Part shown: piece by piece, positions 1-5,997 of the stretch
Layout: every line of letters begins with the position of its first letter
Position numbering within the stretch: the stretch's first letter is position 1
Assembly: GCA_003541895.1 (NCBI GenBank)
Contig: DPLR01000613.1
Coordinates: 1 to 9,182 of the forward strand
Length of the DNA stretch: 9,182 nucleotides
Source of the DNA: Cytophagales bacterium
GTDB lineage: Bacteria > Bacteroidota > Bacteroidia > Cytophagales > Cyclobacteriaceae
Direction of reading: 5' to 3'
Made by a program: the position numbers and the translations under genes
The notes under the pieces: model-generated
What the model saw: only the letters and a program-made list of their open reading frames with translations
Told to the model about the DNA's origin: nothing
Database searches by the model: none

Positions 1-1027
1 GGCGCTTAAAACAGAAAATAATAATTCTTTAACCCCTACATCAAAGCCCATTGATTCACTTGAGTTGCAAAACCAAAGTCAGCCTAAACAAACCGGGGTT
101 GCAGATGAATCGAAGAAGGAAATTAATAAGCCTTCGCCCGAGAAAAGCAAAAAGTCAGATGAGGGTTACATAGCGGTAACACCAAAAGTAAAAAATGAAA
201 TTCAACAGATCGATGCAAAGACAAACACCGAATCAAAAGTTGAAAATAAAGAACTCAAAGAAAACCTTCAGGAGGTAGCTTCAGCGCCCGTGAATCCTCT
301 TGAAATACAGACGCAAGATTTGAAAGCGGAGAAAATGCCAACCGCTAAAATGAATCGGGCAGTTAGTAAATCAGAGCAATTAAGTGGGGCTGGCCTTGCC
401 AAGCGGCAGAGCTTTACTATCAAATCAATTTCAGGCAAAGTTGTTTCGGCAGATGATGGCACTGCGCTGCCGGGAGTGAATGTAGTTGTCGATGGCACAA
501 GCCAAGGTACGGTTACGGATGCGAATGGATCATTTAATATTCAAGTTTCTGACGATCAACAAAAGCTTGTTTTTTCTTTTGTAGGAATGCAGACGAAAGA
601 AGTTGAATTAAAAGGGAAGGACAAGTTGGATATTGAAATGAATGCCGATGCTTCACAGTTGAGTGAAGTGGTGGTGGTAGGATATGGTATTTCGAATCAG
701 GATCGATCAGAGCCAATCATTTTATTGGCTTACCCAGTAGGCGGTGCCAAGGCTTATGATAAATATTTAGAGACCAGTGTGCACTACCCCGAGGAGGCAT
801 TGAAGAACAATGTAAAAGGAAAAGTGAAAGTTGAATTTGTATTGCATGCGGATGGAAGTTTTGATCAGTTCAAAGTACTAAGGCGAATAGGTTTTGGGTG
901 TGAGGAAGAATTGATCCGCCTAATTAAAGAAGGTCCAAGATGGTTTCCGACCACAGAAAATGGCAACCCTGTTGAGAGCCATGTGCGCGTGGGCTTAAAG
1001 TTTGATCCCACAAAAAATGGGAGATGA
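1..1027 (+). CDS. Carboxypeptidase-regulatory-like / TonB C-terminal domain protein (5' truncated)
   Basis: The frame is open from base 2, so the N-terminus lies outside the window and the TTG at 65 is not a start; 341 residues are visible. From 2 to about 430 the product is a low-complexity, Lys/Glu/Asn/Gln-rich linker, as expected for a periplasm-spanning stalk. Bases 431-640 encode a beta-sandwich domain of the CarboxypepD_reg type (SGKVV, LPGVNVVVDGT, GTVTDANGSF, FSFVGMQ). The motif SEVVVVGYG follows at about 662-688; it is normally found just before the plug of SusC-type outer-membrane receptors. Bases about 731-1009 encode a TonB C-terminal domain (YPEEALKNNVKGKVKVEFVL, then a GP.W.P.....G.PV pattern). 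Such domains contact TonB-dependent receptors in the periplasm. By inference the missing part holds a transmembrane helix and perhaps a cytoplasmic anti-sigma-like region. Domain calls are firm; whether it energises transport or acts in signalling cannot be told here. Confidence 0.85.
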   Translation, partial: ALKTENNNSLTPTSKPIDSLELQNQSQPKQTGVADESKKEINKPSPEKSKKSDEGYIAVTPKVKNEIQQIDAKTNTESKVENKELKENLQEVASAPVNPLEIQTQDLKAEKMPTAKMNRAVSKSEQLSGAGLAKRQSFTIKSISGKVVSADDGTALPGVNVVVDGTSQGTVTDANGSFNIQVSDDQQKLVFSFVGMQTKEVELKGKDKLDIEMNADASQLSEVVVVGYGISNQDRSEPIILLAYPVGGAKAYDKYLETSVHYPEEALKNNVKGKVKVEFVLHADGSFDQFKVLRRIGFGCEEELIRLIKEGPRWFPTTENGNPVESHVRVGLKFDPTKNGR

Positions 1028-1068
1028 GTTCTCAAATAAAAAGTTCCTTTTAATCCAGTATTAATTTA

Positions 1069-1076
1069 TATTTTTG
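1069..1076 (+). promoter_or_regulatory. Bacteroidota-type -7 promoter box for the permease gene
   Basis: TATTTTTG matches the Bacteroidota -7 consensus TAnnTTTG exactly. It lies 26 bases before the ATG at 1103, which predicts a leader of about 20 bases. The -33 region near 1044-1048 (GTTCC) is a poor match to TTTG, so the call rests on the -7 box and its position in the 75-base gap. No Shine-Dalgarno sequence is seen before the ATG, as is common in this phylum. Confidence 0.55.
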
Positions 1077-1102
1077 GGCAACTATCCCTAACCTAATTTT
1101 TC

Positions 1103-2596
1103 ATGAGTTTATTTATAAAGAAACCTCTTGATCAACTTTTGAAGATGGCCTCTGATCCATCAAAAGGACTTAAGCGAACTTTGGGTCCTGGTAACTTAGT
1201 CGCCCTTGGTATTGGTGCCATCATTGGCGCTGGGCTGTTTGTTCGGACTGCAGCAGCAGCGGGGGAACATGCGGGAGCCGCTGTAACACTTTCTTTCATT
1301 TTTGCTTCGATAGGTTGTGCTTTTGCTGGCCTATGTTATGCTGAGTTTGCTTCAATGATTCCGGTGGCAGGAAGTGCATATACCTATGCGTATGTAACAA
1401 TGGGAGAATTTGTGGCTTGGGTCATTGGATGGGCTCTGGTACTTGAGTATGCATTAGGTGCTGCTACTGTATCAATTGCATGGAGTGAATTTCTTAATAA
1501 GCTTTTAGGAGGAGCAATTCCTTATGAATGGTGTCATTCACCGTTTCAGAAAATATTAGATGGAGATGTAATGAGGTACGGAATAATGAATGCTCCTGCG
1601 TTAATCATCCTTTTGGCATTGTCTTTATTGCTAATAAAAGGTATGCAGGAATCAGCTGTCTTCAACACCATTATAGTTATCGTAAAAGTGGCTATAGTTG
1701 TTACCTTCATTGCTGTGGGTTGGCAGTTTATTAATCCAGCAAACCATACCCCTTACCTGATTCCAGCAGATGCAAAACCTGCATTGCTTCCGGATGGTAG
1801 TACGTATTCCTATGAGTCGATCTGGGATCACGGCTGGTTTGGCGTAATAGCAGGTGCCGGGGTAGTTTTTTTTGCATTCATTGGATTTGATGCGATCTCA
1901 ACAGCAGCTCAGGAGTCGAAGAATCCTAAAAAGGATATGCCAATCGGTATTCTGGGTTCATTAGTTATTTGCACAATTTTATACATCCTGTTTTCATATG
2001 TTCTGACAGAAGTTGCGCCATTCACAGATTTTATGCTAAAAGGCAAAGAAGCCTCAGTGGCTTACGCTATAGATGCCTATATGCCCGGTTACCACTGGCT
2101 TTCAACGTTGGTGACTGTAGCAATTCTCGCAGGATTTTCTTCAGTAATACTTGTAATGTTAATGGGGCAATCAAGGGTGTTCTACTCCATGGCTCTTGAT
2201 GGCCTGCTTCCCAAAGTTTTTTCTGCGCTTCATCCTAAATTTAGAACCCCTTACAAATCAAATGCGCTATTATTTGTTTTTGTTGGATTGATTGCAACAC
2301 TTTTGCCGGGTGACATTACAGGTGATTTGACTAGTATTGGAACTTTGTTCGCATTTGTATTAGTATGTGCTGGCGTGTTGGTAATGCGAAAGGCAAATCC
2401 AGATGCGGTTCGTTCATTCAAAACACCTTGGGTCCCCTTCGTGCCGATTATGGGAATTCTTGTTTGTTCTGCGATGATTATAGGACTGGACTCTGTAACT
2501 CAATTAGTGGCATTCATTTGGCTGATCATCGGTTTGGTAGTCTATTTCTTATATAGCAAAAGGAATAGTCTTTTGCGAAATCCAAAGGTCAATTAA
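1103..2596 (+). CDS. APC-superfamily amino-acid permease (cationic amino acid transporter-like)
   Basis: The 497-residue inner-membrane protein has about 12 hydrophobic segments, a normal length for this family. Transmembrane segment 1 carries the substrate-binding signature GIGAIIGAGLF (residues 36-46), with the unwound Gly-rich turn that contacts the amino-acid backbone. The segment around residues 257-275 (FAFIGFDAISTAAQESKNP) is the transmembrane-6 signature typical of the CAT/YfnA branch. The SRVFYSMALDGLLP stretch (357-370) is also characteristic. By family knowledge it would be a proton-coupled or facilitative amino-acid importer; the substrate cannot be fixed from sequence. The ATG at 1103 gives a natural cytoplasmic N-terminus and sits downstream of a good -7 box. 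The stop codon lies inside the 3' end of the convergent Rieske-like gene (8-base overlap). Confidence 0.93.
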   Translation: MSLFIKKPLDQLLKMASDPSKGLKRTLGPGNLVALGIGAIIGAGLFVRTAAAAGEHAGAAVTLSFIFASIGCAFAGLCYAEFASMIPVAGSAYTYAYVTMGEFVAWVIGWALVLEYALGAATVSIAWSEFLNKLLGGAIPYEWCHSPFQKILDGDVMRYGIMNAPALIILLALSLLLIKGMQESAVFNTIIVIVKVAIVVTFIAVGWQFINPANHTPYLIPADAKPALLPDGSTYSYESIWDHGWFGVIAGAGVVFFAFIGFDAISTAAQESKNPKKDMPIGILGSLVICTILYILFSYVLTEVAPFTDFMLKGKEASVAYAIDAYMPGYHWLSTLVTVAILAGFSSVILVMLMGQSRVFYSMALDGLLPKVFSALHPKFRTPYKSNALLFVFVGLIATLLPGDITGDLTSIGTLFAFVLVCAGVLVMRKANPDAVRSFKTPWVPFVPIMGILVCSAMIIGLDSVTQLVAFIWLIIGLVVYFLYSKRNSLLRNPKVN

Positions 2597-3011
2597 TTAT
2601 TTCGTCAGATATTTTCAGGGTTGATCCATCAAGATCAATCCTGTATTGTATTAATGGCCGGGAGGCGGGGCCACCCATCGGTTGACCATCCGAAAAATTA
2701 AAACTCGAACGACAGCAATTGCAAATCATAAAAAGGGATGAACCATCTACCTGCACTAAACCGCACGGATCATTGGGGTGGTGCGAACAAGCGCGTTCGT
2801 AGGCTAGATAAGTGTTGTCATTTTGCCGATAAAGAATAATTCCCTTCCAGCTTCCTTCAACATAAACGAAACCACCGTCCAATTTTAATCTTTGAAATTG
2901 AGGGTAATTCAAATTGATAGTAATGGTTGGAAATGCTATTTGCGAGAACGCAGATGTACTGCCCCACAAGAGCAAAGCAGTAATGATTATTTTGAATTTA
3001 TTTTTTTTCAT
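2589..3011 (-). CDS. Small exported Rieske-like iron-sulphur protein with unusual second ligand box
   Basis: This 140-residue protein begins with a Sec signal peptide (K-rich start, ITALLLW core, cleavage near AFS-Q at residues 23-24) and has no lipobox, so it is probably a soluble periplasmic protein. The Rieske fold is suggested by box I, C75-S-H77, with C83 after it, and box II, C97-N-C99-C100-R-S-S-F, followed by the usual hydrophobic tail with strands RPLIQYRIDLDG. In a classical Rieske protein box II reads CPCHGSxF. Here the His position is Cys100, so ligands C75, H77, C97 and C100 are possible, with C83-C99 as the matching disulphide. The alternative is a degenerate fold with no cluster. 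The ATG at 3011 lies inside the end of the upstream dehydrogenase gene (14-base overlap), which suggests translational coupling. Partner and substrate are unknown. Confidence 0.8.
   Translation of the reverse strand: MKKNKFKIIITALLLWGSTSAFSQIAFPTITINLNYPQFQRLKLDGGFVYVEGSWKGIILYRQNDNTYLAYERACSHHPNDPCGLVQVDGSSLFMICNCCRSSFNFSDGQPMGGPASRPLIQYRIDLDGSTLKISDEIIN
2618..2641 (+). terminator. Possible weak terminator hairpin after the permease
   Basis: GGGTTGATC (2618-2626) pairs with GATCAATCC (2633-2641) in a 9-bp stem with one G-U pair and a 6-base loop, starting 22 bases after the permease stop. The downstream sequence (TGTATTGTATT) is only moderately T-rich. The hairpin lies inside the coding region of the opposing gene, so part of the symmetry may be chance. 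Confidence 0.25.
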
Positions 3012-3852
3012 AATCGTAATATCCTTTTCCCGTCTTCTTGCCCAATTTTCCTGCCGCTACTTTTTCTTCTTGAATAGCACTTGGCTTGAAGCGTTTCACA
3101 TTTCCGAATGCTTCGTACATCTGCCGGCTCACTTCTAGATTCACATCGTTGCCAATCAAATCCATCAACTCAAAAGGACCGAGTTTAAAGCCAGCGGATT
3201 TTGTGAGAGCATCAATTGTGCCAATATCAGCCACATTTTCTTCGAGCAATTTCAAAGACTCTAAGTAATAATGTCTCGCCACACGATTAACGATAAAGCC
3301 CGGAGAATCTTTTACAACCACCGGAGTTTTTTCGAGCGATCGGATGAAGTTCACCATTTCTGGCATTAGCTTTTCATTTGTCTTTTCACCGGCAATAACT
3401 TCCACTAATTTCATGAGCTGTGCGGGGTTGAAAAAATGCAGGCCAAGAAATCGCTCGGGACGTTTCAAATCGTTACCAATTTTTGAAACTGAAAGTGATG
3501 AGGTGTTTGTAGCTAAAATGGTTTCAGCTTCATTTATCTTCTCTAAATCAGAAAATATTTTTTGTTTTAATTCTAACTTTTCAACTACCGCCTCAATGAT
3601 CAGATCGGCTTTAAGATTTTCTGGAGAGCACAATTTTATTTTGGAGAGGGCATCAGCTTTTTTTTCTTCTGTTGATTTTCCTTTGGCAATGGCTTGATCA
3701 AAATTTTTGCTGATGTTTTGGATGGCGCGTTGAAGAATATCAGAATTAATATCGCCCAATAAAATAGTGTACCCGGCCATTGCACAAGCCTGTGCAATAC
3801 CTTGCCCCATCGAACCCGCACCAACAACGCCAACCGTTTTTATCGGTTGCAT
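2998..3852 (-). CDS. hbd: 3-hydroxyacyl-CoA (3-hydroxybutyryl-CoA) dehydrogenase
   Basis: The cytoplasmic NAD(P)-dependent enzyme oxidises (S)-3-hydroxyacyl-CoA to 3-oxoacyl-CoA, or runs in reverse, in beta-oxidation, butanoate or phenylacetate pathways. Its 284 residues match single-domain bacterial enzymes of this family. The Rossmann domain has GAGSMG at 11-16 and Asp34 at the end of the second strand. The catalytic residues follow the family spacing: Ser118 in NTSSLS, His139 and Asn142 in GLHFFNP, Glu151 twelve residues after the His, and Asn189 in GFIVNR. The C-terminal helical domain shows the GPFELMDLIG signature (225-234). The ATG overlaps the pheS stop by one base (TAATG), implying coupled translation. 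The symbol could equally be paaH or fadB2-like; the exact chain-length preference cannot be read here. Confidence 0.93.
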   Translation of the reverse strand: MQPIKTVGVVGAGSMGQGIAQACAMAGYTILLGDINSDILQRAIQNISKNFDQAIAKGKSTEEKKADALSKIKLCSPENLKADLIIEAVVEKLELKQKIFSDLEKINEAETILATNTSSLSVSKIGNDLKRPERFLGLHFFNPAQLMKLVEVIAGEKTNEKLMPEMVNFIRSLEKTPVVVKDSPGFIVNRVARHYYLESLKLLEENVADIGTIDALTKSAGFKLGPFELMDLIGNDVNLEVSRQMYEAFGNVKRFKPSAIQEEKVAAGKLGKKTGKGYYDYEKK

Positions 3853-4874
3853 TAAATAACGGTTTTGAACTGCTTCAAAAAGCGAATATCATTTTCTGAA
3901 TAAAGTCGGAGATCGTTAACGCGGAAAAGCAATTGCGTAACGCGCTCAATGCCCATACCAAATGCAAAGCCTGTATATTCCTCTGGATCAATATCGCAAT
4001 TTTTTAAAACGTTGGGGTGCACCATTCCTGAGCCGGCAATTTCAACCCAACCACTATACTTACAGATGTTACAACCTTTCCCTTTACAGATCAAACAAGA
4101 GATATCAATCTCAGCGCTTGGTTCGGTAAAAGGGAAAAACGAAGGGCGGTATCTGATCTTGATGTCTTTGCCATACATCTCTTGCGCGAAGTGATAAAGG
4201 GTTTGTTTCAAATCTGCGAAGCCAACATTCTTGTCAACGTACAAACCTTCCACCTGGTGAAAGAAACAATGCGCGCGCGCAGATATCGCTTCATTGCGAT
4301 ACACGCGACCCGGCATGATTGACCTGATCGGTGGTTTCTGTTGTTTCATCAATCGAATCTGAACGTTCGAGGTGTGCGTGCGCAAAAGAATGTCAGGATT
4401 TTTCTCAATGAAAAAAGTATCCTGCATTTCGCGGGCCGGATGGTTCGGAGGGAAATTCAATGCAGTGAAGTTGTGCCAATCATCCTCAATCTCTGGGCCA
4501 TCGGCTACATTAAAACCTAGCCGCTCAAATACTTCAATAATTCTATATCGCGTTAAACTTAATGGATGTTGATTGCCTAGTTTATTTGGGATAACCGGTA
4601 ATGAAAGATCCAATTGTTCAGAAGATTCACTCGAAGCGTTTTCTAATTCACTTTGCGAACTTTTAAATTTCCCTTCGGCCAATTGCTTCAGATCATTCAA
4701 TAGCTTGCCCACTTTCTTTTTTTCTTCAGGCGAGGCAAGTTTCAGGTCGTCAAAGAGCGATGGGATCAACCCTTTTTTGCTGATGAATTTTAAACGGAAA
4801 TTTTCAAGTGTTTCTTTAGATGAAACAACGAACGAAATTACTTCCTGTTCAATCGATTTTATTTTCTGTTCCAT
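3852..4874 (-). CDS. pheS: Phenylalanine-tRNA ligase alpha subunit
   Basis: This is the catalytic subunit of the alpha2-beta2 class II synthetase that charges tRNA-Phe in the cytoplasm. From the chosen ATG the protein has 340 residues. An N-terminal coiled-coil arm that contacts tRNA (about 1-90) leads to motif 1 (near GFNVADGPEIEDDWHNF), motif 2 (GRVYRNEAISARAHCFFHQVEG, about 189-210) and motif 3 (GFAFGMGIER, 302-311). The alanine of GFAFG, which limits pocket size, is present. A CxxC-x4-CxxC insert (CLICKGKGCNIC, about 260-271) replaces the short loop of the E. coli enzyme and may bind zinc. I prefer ATG 4874 over ATGs at 4880 and 4901 because it gives the conserved MEQKI-type N-terminus and the least overlap (26 bases) with the upstream gene. 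pheT is not in the window. Confidence 0.95.
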   Translation of the reverse strand: MEQKIKSIEQEVISFVVSSKETLENFRLKFISKKGLIPSLFDDLKLASPEEKKKVGKLLNDLKQLAEGKFKSSQSELENASSESSEQLDLSLPVIPNKLGNQHPLSLTRYRIIEVFERLGFNVADGPEIEDDWHNFTALNFPPNHPAREMQDTFFIEKNPDILLRTHTSNVQIRLMKQQKPPIRSIMPGRVYRNEAISARAHCFFHQVEGLYVDKNVGFADLKQTLYHFAQEMYGKDIKIRYRPSFFPFTEPSAEIDISCLICKGKGCNICKYSGWVEIAGSGMVHPNVLKNCDIDPEEYTGFAFGMGIERVTQLLFRVNDLRLYSENDIRFLKQFKTVI

Positions 4875-5871
4875 TGGCATTGGGCGTTCGCTGCTGTGCA
4901 TATCTCAAAATGAAATTGATAATGAGGCAAAGCACTATAACAACCCCCAAAATTAACAGATCATTTTGTTTTCTGAGAGTCCACGCAAAAACAATCATCA
5001 CAATATTTATTGAAGCCATGATCAGCACGGCCTTCGAGTGAGAGAGTCCCAATTTTATAAATTGATGATGCAAGTGATTTCGGTCGGCATGAAATGGAGA
5101 AAGTCCTTGCCGTATCCGTAAAATAATTACCCGAAGAGTATCAAACACCGGAATAATCACCACACAGATAGCAGAACCAATGGAGGAACTCATTTTGTAT
5201 GGATGACCTTCGGTCAAATTGTAATTTGTATTGATAAACAAAATGGCCAAATAGGATAGCAAGAACCCGATCATCAACGCTCCAGTATCGCCCATGAAAA
5301 TTTTTGAAGGTTCCCAGTTGAAAATGAGAAATGCAAGAATGGCACCCGCAAATGTAAACGAGATCAAGCTTGCCACACGATGTTCAACGCCATAAAACCA
5401 CAACCCGAAAGTGACTAGGCAAATCATACCTACCGTTCCAGCCAAGCCATCAAGCCCATCGATGAGGTTGTATGCATTCGTGAGAATAATTATTGTGAAT
5501 ACACTGATGATCCAGATCACTATCTCGGGAATTTCCGGCAGTGCTAAAAGCCCGTAAGATGAATTTAATGTTGTTCTATTAAAAAAGACCAACAACATCA
5601 CCGGCAAAAACTGACTGAATAATTTTTGAGTGGGTGTGAGTGCCAAAGCGTCATCGCGCAAGCCAATAAGGGCCATTAACAAAAGGGAAATGAAAAAATA
5701 TTTGTACAGGGTCAATTCAGCAAATGACAAGCCGAGTAGCAGGGCAATGCTGGCGCCAAATAAGATGGCCAACCCACCAATGGATGGTTTGTAAGCAGAA
5801 TGGATTTTATGCGATCCAGGCGAATCGAACAAACGCCATTGCGTGAGCAGTTTGATCAAAACTGGGAACAC
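4849..5871 (-). CDS. WecA/TagO-like undecaprenyl-phosphate N-acetylhexosamine-1-phosphate transferase
   Basis: This is a polytopic inner-membrane enzyme of the MraY/WecA (glycosyltransferase 4) family. It transfers a sugar-1-phosphate, usually GlcNAc-1-P, from a UDP-sugar to undecaprenyl phosphate to start surface polysaccharide synthesis. Motifs in order, numbered from the GTG at 5871, are HKIH...PSIGG (21-33), the metal-binding GLRDD (70-74), NAYNLIDGLDGLAG (132-145), the nucleophile region FMGDTGA (192-198), PVFDTLRV (241-248) and the cytoplasmic HADRNHLHH loop (261-269). That loop points to WecA/TagO rather than MraY. The GTG at 5871 is the first usual start codon in frame, but it falls inside the first membrane helix. 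The frame stays open and hydrophobic upstream to 5955, so the true start is probably earlier and non-standard, or the sequence has a frameshift. The 3' end overlaps pheS. Confidence 0.88.
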   Translation of the reverse strand: MFPVLIKLLTQWRLFDSPGSHKIHSAYKPSIGGLAILFGASIALLLGLSFAELTLYKYFFISLLLMALIGLRDDALALTPTQKLFSQFLPVMLLVFFNRTTLNSSYGLLALPEIPEIVIWIISVFTIIILTNAYNLIDGLDGLAGTVGMICLVTFGLWFYGVEHRVASLISFTFAGAILAFLIFNWEPSKIFMGDTGALMIGFLLSYLAILFINTNYNLTEGHPYKMSSSIGSAICVVIIPVFDTLRVIILRIRQGLSPFHADRNHLHHQFIKLGLSHSKAVLIMASINIVMIVFAWTLRKQNDLLILGVVIVLCLIINFILRYAQQRTPNANGTENKID

Positions 5872-5959
5872 CAGAAACGCAATCAGAAAGGCAATGGCTG
5901 TATAAGAAAAAAGGGAAATGATACTGATTAGGTTTAGTTTGTGCCCGAAGTTAATTCAT
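5872..5959 (-). other. Likely N-terminal extension of the WecA-like gene without a usual in-frame start
   Basis: Reading the same frame upstream of GTG 5871 gives INFGHKLNLISIISLFSY followed by TAIAFLIAFLVFPVLIKL. This supplies a complete first membrane helix of the kind this family has. The in-frame stop (TGA) is at 5956-5958. No ATG, GTG or TTG occurs in the extension. An ATG at 5959-5957 lies in the neighbouring frame and is followed at once by AAT TAA. Removing one T from AATTAAC would join it to the gene as MNNFGHKLNL, for a total of 369 residues. Confidence 0.55.
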
Positions 5960-5962
5960 CGA

Positions 5963-5970
5963 CAGAAATA
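5963..5970 (-). promoter_or_regulatory. Candidate -7 box upstream of the WecA-like gene
   Basis: On the minus strand TATTTCTG differs from TAnnTTTG at one base. A TTTA lies 18 bases upstream as a possible -33 element. Transcription would begin near 5957, close to the out-of-frame ATG. Both elements are imperfect, so this is tentative. If real, it would let the wecA-like/pheS/hbd/Rieske group be transcribed apart from the peptidase gene. Confidence 0.3.
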
Positions 5971-5997
5971 ATGGTAACTCTGAATTTTTAAACGGAC

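Noticed and set aside
65..67. TTG at 65 as the start of the first gene
   Set aside because: The same frame is open back to base 2 with no stop and reads as the same low-complexity linker; the gene is cut by the window edge.
1015..1060. Possible hairpin (AAAAG-TTC-CTTTT) after the first gene
   Set aside because: The stem is only 5 bp, all A-T but one pair, with a 3-base loop and no T-run beyond it; too weak to call a terminator.
2655..2673. TGGCC...GGCCA palindrome in the Rieske-like gene
   Set aside because: The arms are short, lie inside codons for a conserved Gly/Pro stretch and have no terminator context.
3344..3697. 117-codon plus-strand ORF opposite the dehydrogenase
   Set aside because: It is an antisense shadow of a well-conserved gene and contains no recognisable domain.
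4875..4901. Upstream ATGs (4880 and 4901) as the pheS start
   Set aside because: They add residues unlike a PheS N-terminus and deepen the overlap with the WecA-like gene; not excluded, only less likely.
4573..4956. 127-codon plus-strand ORF opposite pheS
   Set aside because: It is an antisense shadow of pheS; its composition is low-complexity Ser/Phe/Asn and no family is recognisable.
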